NCBI GenBank assembly: GCA_001724275.1
Contig: MEDZ01000002.1
Coordinates: 1-64,000, forward strand
Reading direction: 5' to 3'
DNA length: 64,000 bases
Source of the DNA: Gemmatimonadetes bacterium SCN 70-22
Lineage (GTDB): Bacteria > Gemmatimonadota > Gemmatimonadetes > Gemmatimonadales > Gemmatimonadaceae
Part shown: one piece after another, positions 35,037 through 44,700 of the stretch
Position numbering within the stretch: position 1 is the stretch's first letter
Layout of the letters: every line of letters begins with the position of its first letter
The notes under the pieces: model-generated
What the model saw: the letters and a program-made list of their open reading frames with translations, nothing else
Told to the model about the DNA's origin: nothing
Database searches by the model: none
Translations under genes and position numbers: made by a program

Positions 35037-35762
35037 TCAGTCACGCTCCCCGGGCGTCGCGGCGGTGTCGGACCGCACCGTGATCGAGATGATCCGGCTC
35101 AGCTCCGGATACTCCTTGTCGAGGAAGCGGTTCGACTCGCCATGGAAGCGGCGCGGATTTCCCAGCGGGGCCGGAGACGCGGGGAGCTCGCCGTATCCCG
35201 TGTACAGCCGGTCGGCCACGTCCATCCCCTCGATCACGCGCCCCACCGGGGCGAAGCCTAACGAGTCGAGGGAGCCGTTGTCGTTGAGGTTGATGAAGAG
35301 GGTGGTGGTGCGATCGCGGGGGGTGAACTGCGCATAGGTCACCGTCCCGCGCACGTTGCTGCCGCGCACCGAATCGGGCGGAAGCTTCCGGTTCCGCCAC
35401 ACGCTCCCCACCGCCGGGCTGGCCGGATGGCCGAACTGCGCGATGTAGAACATGATGACGCGGTAGAAACGCGAGTCGTCGAAGAACCCCGCGCGCGCCA
35501 GGTTGTAGAAGCGGTCGACCCCGTGCGGTGCCCACTCGCGAATCAGCTCGATGGCGATGGCCCCCTCGGAGGTCTTCATGTCGAGCACCACGGTGTCCGG
35601 TGCCCTGGTGCGCCAGAAGGGGCGCGTGGGGTCCATGAGGAGCGCACGCCGCTGGGCGGGCGTCAGCGACGCGGCGCGATCGGCCTGCGCGGCCGCGGTC
35701 ACGACCGGAAGGGAGAGCGCGGCGCACACCGCCAGCGCATACACGATCCTGAAAGACGACAT
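35037..35762 (-). CDS. Exported cyclophilin-type peptidyl-prolyl isomerase
   Basis: The 241-residue protein has a signal peptide (residues 1-26) and a cyclophilin domain from about residue 60. It shows MKTSEGAIAIELIREWAPHGVDRF in pieces, then FYRVI, the core AQFG, and a conserved GRVIEGMDVADRL end. The isomerase would act on periplasmic proteins. It is divergent from the AraC-type regulator, with a short gap. Confidence 0.88.
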   Translation of the reverse strand: MSSFRIVYALAVCAALSLPVVTAAAQADRAASLTPAQRRALLMDPTRPFWRTRAPDTVVLDMKTSEGAIAIELIREWAPHGVDRFYNLARAGFFDDSRFYRVIMFYIAQFGHPASPAVGSVWRNRKLPPDSVRGSNVRGTVTYAQFTPRDRTTTLFINLNDNGSLDSLGFAPVGRVIEGMDVADRLYTGYGELPASPAPLGNPRRFHGESNRFLDKEYPELSRIISITVRSDTAATPGERD

Positions 35763-35810
35763 GCCCCGATCTAGCGCGTGCGCATGATGCGCCGCAAGGT
35801 TATGGCGCGC

Positions 35811-37073
35811 ATGACCCTAGACTGGCTCCACGTCATCGCCCTCCTCGGCGCGATTCAGGGCGTCTTCCTGGCGGGCGTCCTCACCTTGAGGCGGCGCAAC
35901 CGCACCGCCAATCGCATCCTGGCCGCGCTCGTCCTCGCCTTCTCGCTTCACCTGGCGTCGGCGGTGTACCATGGCGCCGGATTCGTCGAGGCCCTGCCGC
36001 ACTTCTTCGGCGTAGGGTACCCGATGCCGTTCCTCTACGGACCGCTCGTCTACCTGTACGCCCTGACGGTCGCCGACAGGTCCCGCCGCTTCACCGTGCG
36101 CGACGCGCTCCACCTGCTCCCCTTCCTGGCCGTCGTCGTCGCCGGGCTCCCCATCTATATGATGAGCGGGGCGGAGAAGGTCGCGTTCTTCCAGCAGCTC
36201 CAGAGCGGGGATCGCCCGCTGCTCGTCACGGTGTCGGACCCGCTGAAGCTGGTCTCCGGCGTCACCTACGCGGCGCTCACCATCCACTTTCTCGCGCGCC
36301 ACCGCGAGCAGGTGAAGGAGAGCTACTCGTCCACGGAGCGGGTCGACCTGCACTGGCTCCTGTGGCTGGGTGCCGCAGCCGCAACCATCTGGCTGCTGGC
36401 CGTGGTGTTGGAGGTGCTGGGGTTGGCCGGGGGACACCGCCTGGCCAGGAGCGACGACGTCGTCTCGCTGGCGATCGCCGTGCTCGTGTACGCCATCGGC
36501 TACATGGGACTCAGGCAGCCGGAGATCTTCCGGTACCAGACGGCGGAGTTCCCGATCGCGCGGCCGGGACAAATCGCCGCTCCGGACATCGATGTCGCGC
36601 ATCTCCCCGAACGGGAGAGCCATCCCCAGGCCGAGCCGCGAGACGCCTCTGCCACGGCGCCCCTCGAATCGGAACCCGAGCCCGAAGCGACGGCGCCTCG
36701 CTACGAGCGTTCCGGCCTGTCGGATCGCGAGGCCAGTCGCCTCAGCGAGGCGTTGACCCTGGTGATGGAACGCGACAGCCCGTGGCAGGACAGCGAGCTC
36801 ACCCTCGCCGACCTCGCCGACCGCCTTTCCACCACCCCGCACAAGCTCTCGGAGGTCCTCAACGCCCAGCTCGGCCAGTCCTTCTACGACTTCGTGAACG
36901 GGTATCGGGTACGCGAGGTCCAGCGCCGCATTGCGGCCGGCGAGGCGCAGCGGCTCAAGATGCTGGCGCTTGCCCTGGACGCCGGGTTCGCCTCCAAGTC
37001 GACCTTCAACCAGGTCTTCAAGAAGCACACGAACCAGACCCCGTCGGAGTATCGACAGGCCGTCGGCATGTAG
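35811..37073 (+). CDS. AraC-family regulator with an N-terminal membrane domain
   Basis: The 420-residue protein has about seven hydrophobic helices in its first 235 residues, then a polar linker rich in Glu and Pro, then an AraC-type double helix-turn-helix (about 328-418), with LADRLSTTPHKLSEVLN and GFASKSTFNQVFKKHTNQTP. It resembles membrane-bound regulators of the YesN/EmrE-like 7TM-AraC kind found in Bacteroidetes and Gemmatimonadota. Several in-frame ATGs (35778, 35784, 35802, 35811) exist; 35811 was chosen because it directly precedes the first hydrophobic helix. It is followed by an alpha/beta hydrolase that it may control. Confidence 0.85.
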   Translation: MTLDWLHVIALLGAIQGVFLAGVLTLRRRNRTANRILAALVLAFSLHLASAVYHGAGFVEALPHFFGVGYPMPFLYGPLVYLYALTVADRSRRFTVRDALHLLPFLAVVVAGLPIYMMSGAEKVAFFQQLQSGDRPLLVTVSDPLKLVSGVTYAALTIHFLARHREQVKESYSSTERVDLHWLLWLGAAAATIWLLAVVLEVLGLAGGHRLARSDDVVSLAIAVLVYAIGYMGLRQPEIFRYQTAEFPIARPGQIAAPDIDVAHLPERESHPQAEPRDASATAPLESEPEPEATAPRYERSGLSDREASRLSEALTLVMERDSPWQDSELTLADLADRLSTTPHKLSEVLNAQLGQSFYDFVNGYRVREVQRRIAAGEAQRLKMLALALDAGFASKSTFNQVFKKHTNQTPSEYRQAVGM

Positions 37074-37257
37074 CACGCCGGGGCAGATTCTCCTCCTTCG
37101 TCCAGGCGCTTCACCCCCGTTCAGGTCCGATCATACCGGACTGGGCGTCCGATCCGACCGGCTCGGTCGAGAAGGCCCGGCGCGCTCCCCATCCTCTCCG
37201 CACGAGCACGGCCGAAGTCCCGGCCGTGAGTGCCAATACAGGACACGGGAGCGAACG

Positions 37258-38253
37258 ATGAAGAACCTACGCTGGCTGCCCCTCACCCTGGCGGGGTTGG
37301 GCCTGGCAGCATGTGACGTCATGGAGCCGAGGGAGCCGGGTAACCTGGTGCCGCGGACGGTGGCCGAGGATGCCACACTCCCCGCCATCGACATGAACGG
37401 GTCGCGTTTCCACCTGCAGACCTTCGGCGACCCGACGAAGCCGGTCATCGTGTTCCTGCACGGGGGGCCAGGGAGCGACTACCGGGGGATGCTCAGGCTG
37501 GCCGAGCGGCGTGATGGCTACAGCCTGGCCGACGAGTACTTCCTCGTCTTCTGGGACCAGCGGGGGGCCGGACTCTCCAAGCGGCACGCCAAGGAGCTCC
37601 TGACGCTGGACGTCTACCTGGACGACCTCGACGCGCTGGTGAACCGCTTCTCCCCGGGACGACCGGTCTACCTGGTCGGCGCCTCGTGGGGGGGGATGTA
37701 CGCCACCCAGTACATCAATTCGTACCCAGCCCGGGTGAAGGGGGCGGTCCTGATCGAGCCGGGCCCGCTCGACGGCGTCACCATGGAGCGCCTCGAGGAC
37801 GAGGTGGTCGAGTTCTCGCTCGGTGCCGAGTGGCTCAACGACATGGTGTGGAGCAGCCAGTTCATCTCCCCCGACGGACACGCGCGCATGGACTTCGAGA
37901 TGACACTCGGCGCCAAGCAGTCGCAGCCGCGCTTCCACTTGAGCACCGTGGACCCCGAGCCCGTCTGGCGATTGGGCGCCGCGGCCAACCGCTACGTCAG
38001 GGAAGACGGGCAGGACGCCAGCGGCCGGTTCACCTACGACTTCACGACCCACCTGGCGTCGTTCGCCACGCCGGTGCTGTTCATCGCCGGATCGCTGAGC
38101 GAGGTCCTCGGCGAGTCGTTGCAGCGGGAGCAGGTGCACCACTTCCCGTCGGCCACGTTGAAGGTCGTGGCGGGGGCCGGGCACGACGTCCAGTGGGTCA
38201 GGAGCGCAGAGGTCGTGCGCCTCATCAGGACATATCTCGACAGCCGCAAGTGA
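37258..38253 (+). CDS. Alpha/beta hydrolase lipoprotein (proline iminopeptidase-like)
   Basis: The 331-residue protein has a lipobox (LGLAAC, Cys19). It carries an S33-type alpha/beta hydrolase: HGGPG at 68-72 (oxyanion loop), DQRGAG at 100-105, the nucleophile elbow GASWGG with Ser143, and the catalytic His in GAGHDVQW. The usual acidic partner motif (GRxD) is replaced by IAGSLSEVLG, so the acid may be Glu. Cell-surface peptidase or esterase activity is likely. The next gene starts nine bases after it. Confidence 0.87.
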   Translation: MKNLRWLPLTLAGLGLAACDVMEPREPGNLVPRTVAEDATLPAIDMNGSRFHLQTFGDPTKPVIVFLHGGPGSDYRGMLRLAERRDGYSLADEYFLVFWDQRGAGLSKRHAKELLTLDVYLDDLDALVNRFSPGRPVYLVGASWGGMYATQYINSYPARVKGAVLIEPGPLDGVTMERLEDEVVEFSLGAEWLNDMVWSSQFISPDGHARMDFEMTLGAKQSQPRFHLSTVDPEPVWRLGAAANRYVREDGQDASGRFTYDFTTHLASFATPVLFIAGSLSEVLGESLQREQVHHFPSATLKVVAGAGHDVQWVRSAEVVRLIRTYLDSRK

Positions 38254-38261
38254 GGAACGCC

Positions 38262-38930
38262 ATGCGATACATGACGAGCATCATCGTGGGCGCCGCGCTG
38301 TCGGCGCTCGTTGCAGCCGAGGCGGCGGCGCAGTGGAACGTCGCCCGGTTCGAGGGGAACCGGAACCGCCTCTACACCACGTTCGGGATGGACCCGGCGA
38401 TGATCACGGCGGTGGGATACGGGCGCGTCGTCGCGATCGGCGGCCACCGCGTCCAGCTGGGAGGTGACGCCGGCGTGGGGGCGGCGCACATGGATGCGCA
38501 CGACTTTCGCGCGCGGCTGGGGGCCCAGGCCTCGTTGCTGCACTGGCGGTCGGCGCACCTCACCGGGAGCATGACGTTCATCGCACGCGGGACGGAGAAC
38601 GCGATCTACCGCGGCTTCAACTGGGGGGCCGACGTCACCGGCACGTTAGGCGTGTATCGCCCCCGGTGGTTCGCCGCCGCCGAGGCGGGGCTGGACAAGG
38701 CGGTCATCACGCATGTGTCGCACACCCGGTGGTACAGGGACAACTTCTATCCCGACGCCAGGGACGGTTGGTACCTGGATGCGGGGGGAACCTTCCGGAA
38801 CGGCGTGACGGCCGGGGTGGCACTGGGACGGATGGAGCTCGTCGGTCGCTTCGGGTCGCAACGGACCGAGCGGTACGAGCCGCTGCCATCGCCCCTCTAC
38901 GGCAGCATCGGGGTGGGGCTGAGCTACTGA
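38262..38930 (+). CDS. Hypothetical exported, probably beta-barrel protein
   Basis: This protein of 222 residues has a signal peptide (ending near AAEAAAQ) and then alternating hydrophobic/polar strands with many Tyr, Trp and Gly. It ends in an aromatic residue (GVGLSY), as small outer-membrane barrels do. No family was recognised. It is co-oriented with the hydrolase just upstream and probably shares its transcript. Confidence 0.6.
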   Translation: MRYMTSIIVGAALSALVAAEAAAQWNVARFEGNRNRLYTTFGMDPAMITAVGYGRVVAIGGHRVQLGGDAGVGAAHMDAHDFRARLGAQASLLHWRSAHLTGSMTFIARGTENAIYRGFNWGADVTGTLGVYRPRWFAAAEAGLDKAVITHVSHTRWYRDNFYPDARDGWYLDAGGTFRNGVTAGVALGRMELVGRFGSQRTERYEPLPSPLYGSIGVGLSY

Positions 38931-39022
38931 TTGACGGGCGGCGCCACGGCTGGATGTCCGGTCCGCTGGCGGCGCATCCTCCCGGTGGCTACGATGGCCA
39001 GTCCATCGAAAGGCTCGGGAGG

Positions 39023-39670
39023 ATGCCTCACCAGGGCAGCGCAGGCGGCGCCGTCACCATCGTCAACGTCGGCTACCGTTCCACCAACTTCTGGGTGGTG
39101 AGCGCCGGCCGGTCGCGCATCCTGGTGGACCTGGGGTGGCCCGGGATGGTCGGCGAGCTGCTCCACGCCCTGCAGCGCGCCGACATCCCGCTCGCGGAGA
39201 TCTGCGCCGGCTTCGCCACGCACTACCACATGGATCACGCGGGTGCGGCGCAGGACCTCAAGGCGCGCGGGATGCCGCTCTGGGTCTTCGAGGAGCAGGT
39301 GGCGGCCATCCCGCTGATGCGGCGGCACGTCAAGCCGCGCGATCACTACACGGAGATCGTCGCCGACGGTAACGTCGTGCTCAGCTGCGGCGAGTCGCGG
39401 GGGCGCCTCGCCGTGCTCGGAATTTCCGGCCAGGTGGTGCACACGCCCGGGCACTCGGACGACAGCGTCTCCCTCGTGCTCGACTCGGGTGAGTGCTTCA
39501 CCGGCGACCTGACGCTGGAGGCGATGGTGGGGGACGAAGACCCGGCGGTCGTCGCCGAGAGCTGGGCGCGGTTGCGCGCGCTCGGGGCGACGACGGTGTA
39601 CCCGGGGCACGGGCGGCGGTACGCGATGGTCCCAGCCGCCGATGACACGAGCCCTCGCCGTACGCGGTGA
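39023..39670 (+). CDS. MBL-fold metallo-hydrolase
   Basis: The 215-residue protein has the metallo-beta-lactamase zinc motif HYHMDH, a second His in VHTPGHSDD, an Asp in TGDL and a final His in YPGHG. The complete set indicates an active hydrolase. The substrate is unknown (thioester, lactonase or RNA). The start is uncertain: ATG 38954 and ATG 39023 are in frame, and neither has a well-spaced Shine-Dalgarno. Confidence 0.85.
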   Translation: MPHQGSAGGAVTIVNVGYRSTNFWVVSAGRSRILVDLGWPGMVGELLHALQRADIPLAEICAGFATHYHMDHAGAAQDLKARGMPLWVFEEQVAAIPLMRRHVKPRDHYTEIVADGNVVLSCGESRGRLAVLGISGQVVHTPGHSDDSVSLVLDSGECFTGDLTLEAMVGDEDPAVVAESWARLRALGATTVYPGHGRRYAMVPAADDTSPRRTR

Positions 39671-39739
39671 CGCGCTGCAGCCACGCGCACGCCAGCTACA
39701 CACTGGCGTTCGCGCGCGCTCCCCTGCACTATCGATGGC

Positions 39740-40225
39740 ATGCTGCGTCTCCCGCTCAATCTCTACGCACTCGCCCTTCTCCCGGTCCTCGCGTGGCATC
39801 AGGCCACGGCCCAGGATTCCACGTACGTGCGGGGGCGCGCGGTCGGCGACTCCGTGGCCTCGGCCACGTCCCAGGTGGGGTGGTTCGCCCGGGGGCTCGT
39901 GGCAGGCACCATCGCCGGACCATTCGGCGGATGGTGGGCCGTCAGCCGCGCAGGACGTCCGGCCTCGCGCGAGGTCCCCCTTCGCACCACAACGACCGAG
40001 GGCGACCCGGAGTTCACCCGAGGCTATGCCGACGGTTATCGCAGTGGCGAGCGCTCCAGGCGACGCGAGTACGCCTTCGCCGGGAGCATGGTCGGGACCG
40101 CAGCCCTTGCCGTGATCATCGTCCAGGCGACGCATGCGCGCGACAAGGTCGGCGGGAACGGCCCACCGGGCGACGGTGGCCCGAACCTGGTGCGGATCCC
40201 GTTGCTGCGCTGGGTCATCCCGTAG
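39740..40225 (+). CDS. Hypothetical exported protein with glycine-rich membrane segment
   Basis: The protein has 161 residues, a signal peptide (LALLPVLAWHQATAQ), a glycine-rich hydrophobic segment (GLVAGTIAGPFGGWWAV) and a second one (FAGSMVGTAALAVIIVQ). The middle portion includes EFTRGYADGYRSGERSRRR, a pattern seen in small exported proteins of Gemmatimonadota. Function unknown. Confidence 0.6.
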   Translation: MLRLPLNLYALALLPVLAWHQATAQDSTYVRGRAVGDSVASATSQVGWFARGLVAGTIAGPFGGWWAVSRAGRPASREVPLRTTTTEGDPEFTRGYADGYRSGERSRRREYAFAGSMVGTAALAVIIVQATHARDKVGGNGPPGDGGPNLVRIPLLRWVIP

Positions 40226-40237
40226 GAGCCGTCACAG

Positions 40238-40282
40238 TCATGCATGCACGCATGCATGCATGGACGCATGCATGGACACCGG
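40238..40282. repeat. CATGCATG short tandem repeat
   Basis: CATGCATG recurs with spacers (for example CATGCATGGACG then CATGCATGGACA) at 40238-40282, just after the preceding gene. Its GC content is lower than the surroundings. It may be a replication-slippage product. Confidence 0.55.
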
Positions 40283-40330
40283 CATGCAGCCGCCGGGAGT
40301 TTGCGGGATGACGAGGTACGGATGCGAAGC

Positions 40331-40353
40331 GGGGCCCGGCAATGCCGGGCCCC
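40331..40353. terminator. GC hairpin between convergent genes
   Basis: The perfect 10-base arms at 40331-40340 and 40344-40353 enclose AAT. The hairpin follows the susD gene on the minus strand and the exported protein on the plus strand. It lacks a T-tract. Confidence 0.6.
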
Positions 40354-40381
40354 GTCGCGTATGCGCTGTGCCGATCCCGGC

Positions 40382-41734
40382 TCAGCACGATCCATTGAGA
40401 TAGCAGTTCGAGAGCCGCTCCACGTCGGCGATGGGGAGGAGGATGCCCGGGGTACGCACGGCATCCGAGGCGCTCTGCCACTGCGGCGACGCGACGCCGA
40501 AGCGGTACATGTCGAGCAGCCTGCGCCCCTGGAGCAGCAGGTTCGCGCGCCGCTCGTGCAGCAGCAGGTCGCGCGGCGTGACGGTCGTGTGCACCGCCGG
40601 GTTGTACGCCGGGAGGTTGTCGAGCGCCCGCACCGCATTCATCTCGGACGCGGCGGTCGCCACGTCGCCGCCGGCCAGCGCGGCCTCCGCGATGATCAGG
40701 TGCAACTCGCGCGCCGACACGACGGTGAGCGGGCCGTACTGGCGACTGACCTTGAACTCGTTGATGATCCCGCTGATGGCAGGATCCACCTGCCCGGTGA
40801 TGGGATCGACGAGTCGCACGCTCGCCACCTGCTTGTCCGTGGCATCGGGGATGACGTAGGCATCGCCGATCCGGAACTCACGGCGTTCGTTGACCCATGC
40901 GCCGAGGGTGCTGGTGACGGTGGTGGCGGAGAACTTGAAGCGGTACTTGTAGTCGGGCTCGGGGTTCAGGGCGAAGAACTGCCGGGCGTCGGCGACGGCC
41001 GCCGCATCGTTCACCAGGCCGTTGGTCGGCGTCTTCCGGGGCGCGAGCAGGGAGCGCACCGCCTTGCCGTGGCGCGCCCTGGCTCGGAGCGCCATGGCGG
41101 CCGCCTCGATGGACGTGCTCTTCCTGGCGCGTGCGATCGTGATGGCGTTGTCGAGATACCCGATCGCCGTGTCGTACATCTTCACCATCCCGGCGGAGCC
41201 GAGCGCAGGGGCCGCCGTCCGCCGGTCGGAGAGGGTGAAATCTTCCCACATGTCGGCAATCGACGTGTAGGCAATGGCCGCGTAGACGTACGACCGTGCC
41301 AGGTCGTCGCGATTGGCCAGCTGCCCCGCCTTGTCGAAGGCCTCCAGGCGCGCGATGGCTTCGTCGGCCATCCACCGTCCCTGCGCCATGGTTGGATAGC
41401 CACCCATCATGAACTCGTTGCGCCCGTTGGTCGCCCCGCCGAACATGAGCTCACGTCCCGAGTCGTAGCTCCCGACCCACTTCAGCTCGTCGGAGATCGC
41501 CGTCTGCGGGAGCAGCGATGCCGAGAATCCGTTGGCGACGGTGGCGAGGGCGCCGTTGGCGATCGCGGCGGCCGCGCTGGCGTTGGCCAGGTCGGCTTCC
41601 TTGAGCTGGTTGGGGTTCTCGACCTCGAACAGGCTGTTACACGCCCCCAGCACCGACGTGAGGGCCAGGAGCAGGGCACCCGAACGGATGGACCGTCCGG
41701 CGCATCGCGCCGCAGCGTATGAAGGATTGGTCAT
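40382..41734 (-). CDS. SusD/RagB-family outer-membrane lipoprotein (pair 1)
   Basis: This 450-residue lipoprotein has lipobox LGAC (Cys32) and a SusD-like helical (TPR) body: LFEVENPNQLKEADLANA near the start, then MYDTAIGYLDNAITIAR and LLLHERRANLLLQGRRLLDMYRFG in the C-terminal half. SusD caps the SusC channel and delivers ligand. It is 13 bases downstream of susC 1, so the two are one transcript. The substrate cannot be inferred. Confidence 0.85.
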   Translation of the reverse strand: MTNPSYAAARCAGRSIRSGALLLALTSVLGACNSLFEVENPNQLKEADLANASAAAAIANGALATVANGFSASLLPQTAISDELKWVGSYDSGRELMFGGATNGRNEFMMGGYPTMAQGRWMADEAIARLEAFDKAGQLANRDDLARSYVYAAIAYTSIADMWEDFTLSDRRTAAPALGSAGMVKMYDTAIGYLDNAITIARARKSTSIEAAAMALRARARHGKAVRSLLAPRKTPTNGLVNDAAAVADARQFFALNPEPDYKYRFKFSATTVTSTLGAWVNERREFRIGDAYVIPDATDKQVASVRLVDPITGQVDPAISGIINEFKVSRQYGPLTVVSARELHLIIAEAALAGGDVATAASEMNAVRALDNLPAYNPAVHTTVTPRDLLLHERRANLLLQGRRLLDMYRFGVASPQWQSASDAVRTPGILLPIADVERLSNCYLNGSC

Positions 41735-41747
41735 TGGGTCGCCTCCG

Positions 41748-44700
41748 TCAGAAGCCCACGCGGGCGGAGAGGCTGAAGCGTCGCGGCATCGGAAGTCCCC
41801 ACGCGTTGATTCCTTCCTGGAAGTTGTTCACGAGTTCGCTGCTCGAGGCACCGCGACCGAGCGCGTTCATTTCGGGATCGGCTCCCGGATAGCGCGTCAG
41901 GATGCCGAGGTTGCGGCCGGCGAAGGTGATGGCGAGGGTTCGACCACCGATGCTCCGCGCCAGCTGGCGCGGTGCGTCCCAGGTGAGGCTCAGCTCGCGC
42001 CACCGGATGAAGTCGGCCTCGTGGATCTCGTTCAATCCGTCGAGCGGGGTGAGTCCCTTCATCTGGGTCGCCCAGACGCGCGCCGCCTCGAGCCGCTGCT
42101 CCGCGGAGCTCGACGGGTTGAGGAGCGTCGCCTCGATTTCCGCCGCCTGCAGCGTGTTGCGCCCGATGAGTCCATGGTTGCGGCGGAAGGCTCCCGTCAG
42201 GTCATGCACCCAGTAGTTCCCGGTCCGGAACTCCAGCATCGTCTCCACGCGGAAGTCGCGCAGGAAGGTGAAGCGCCCGCCGAACGAGCCGGACCAATCG
42301 GGGAATGGCTTGCCGATGTAACTCGTGTTGTCGGCCTGGCCGCACTTGGCTACCAGGACGTTGATCGCATCGGGGCTGCGCGGCTGCGAGAAGTAGGTGA
42401 GCAGCGCATCGCGCGAGGAAGGCGTGCAGCCGGCGCCCACGCTGATCGGGTATTCCACCGGCATGCTGGTGGGGGCGAAGAACGCGCCCGGCGCGTATCC
42501 CTCGCGAATCCAGTTCACGTAGCGCGCGTACGACCCGCTGATCTTGATGGCCGGCGCCCCGCCCAGGTCGGTGACCTCCTGATGCAGGTAGGCGGCATTG
42601 GCGAACAGGTCGAGCGACATGCGGCTCCGCTTCATGACGTCGGCCTTGATGCCGAGCTCGAGGCCGTGCGCCTTCATCTGGCCGATGTTGTCGAGCTGCG
42701 GGTTGCTGAAGCCCCCCGACGGCGGGAACTGGCGCGCGACCAGCGCATCCTTGACCGTGCGATTCCAGTACGTCACCTCGAGGGCGAGGCGATCGCGCAG
42801 CGTCCCCACCTCGAATCCGCCTTCCCACTCGGTCGAGGCCTCGGGCTTCAGGTTCGGGTTGCCGAGGTTGCCCGGGCGGAGTCCGGCACCGGCCTCGGAG
42901 GCCTGCGGGACGAAGGTCGTGTACTTGTCGAAGGCGCCCGGCTGCAACCCCGACTTTCCGATCGCCGCGCGCAGTCGCAGGGTGGAGATGCCCGGCATCG
43001 ACCACCCGGCAATGTCCGTCGGCACCACCGAGAGGCTGACCTTGGGATAGAACGCCCCGCCCGCGCTCTCGCCGAAGGCGCTGTGCTTGTCGTAGCGCGC
43101 CCCCACGGTGAGGAAGGCGAAGTCCTTCCACCCGAACTGTTCCTGCGCGAAGACGCCGGCGCTGACCTGCTGGAGGAACTGCTCCCACGTGGTCTGGATG
43201 GCACCGGCACCGGTGACCTCGATCCCGGGGCCGGGGAACTCGTTCCCCGTGCCATAGCTGGAATTGAGTTGCGAGGAGAAGAGCTGCGCCCCCACGACCA
43301 TCGCCGAGGTGAGGTTCGAGGAGAGCTTGGTGTCCCAGGTCCCCTTCCCCTCGAAGCTCAAGTCGCGGTTGTGGCGGTTGCTCGCGGTGCGTAGCCCCTT
43401 CACGTCGGCGTTGGCATAGCCATCGACGTTCCAGCCGAAGGGGAGCATGCGCGTCCCCATCTGGTCGACGATGTCGATCCCGACGGTGGCATCGAGCGCG
43501 ATGGAGGCAAGCGGCCGGTAGTTCGCGTTGAACGAGCCGCCGAAGCGCCTCACGTCACCGTAGTTGCGGCGCTGCATCGCCTCGCGCACGGTGGTGAAGG
43601 CACCGGCCCCGGTCGGATTCTTGGCGTTGGCGAGCTCCGGCTTGCTGAGGAGGAGCATCGCGAGCGTCCCGTAGATGTTGTTGTTGTTGTCGGGCGTCTC
43701 GGTGTGCGACTCGACGTAGCTCGAGTTGAGCCGCATGAGCACCTTCTCGGCCGGGAACATCGTCAGCGATGCGTTGGCCTGCTTGCGCTGCGCCATGTCC
43801 GACGCGGGACCCCACTGGCGGCCGCCGAAGGGCCCGTTCTCCGTCTCGTATCGTCCCCCCACGAAGTAGTTCACCTGCTGCGCGCCGCCGGCCACGGAGG
43901 CCGAGTACGTCTGGAAGTTCCCCGTCTCGTACATCATCGACTCGAGGTCGACGGAGAACGGCTTGAACGGGGAGATCGGCTGCTTCCAGTAGGCGGAGAG
44001 GGCGTCGGCCTGCGCCTGGGTGCGGGCGAAGCCCGCGTGCGACTCGTACACATGCGGGTAGCTCGTGGCGCCCCCCTCGATGTGCAGGTCGTACCGCGGC
44101 GCCCCCACGCTCCCCCGCTTGGTGAAGATCTGGATGACGCCGCTCGACGCCTCGGTGCCATAGAGCGTCGCGGCGGCGGCCCCCTTCAGCACCTCGATGC
44201 GCTCGATCGACTCCGGGTTGATGTCGTCGAGGCGCGACGGGCTTCCGCCGTTCTGCCCGACCCCCGGGCCCATTCCGCCCGAGTTGTCCATCCGCACGCC
44301 GTCGACGTAGATGATCGGTTCGTTGGACTGCGAGAGGCTGGCGCCGCCGCGAATGCGGATCTTGGCCCCTTCCCCCACCAGTCCGCCCCCCGGCATCGCC
44401 ATCACGCCGGGCTCGCGTCCCTGCAGCACCTCGGACACCGTCTTCACCGGCGCCGATTCGAGCTGGTTGGCCCCGATGGTGGCCACCGTGTTGCCGAGCT
44501 TGCGCTTCTCGGTCTGCGCGCCGGCGCCGCTGACCACCACCACATCCAGCTGCAAGGCGGTGGCCTCGAGCGCGACGTCGACGCGGGCCGTGTCGCCCGC
44601 CTGTACGGCGACCTGCCGCGTCACCGAGCGATAGCCCAGCCCCCGCACCTGCACCGAGGCGGGGCCCGCCGGCACGCCGAGCAGGCGAAACTGCCCCATC

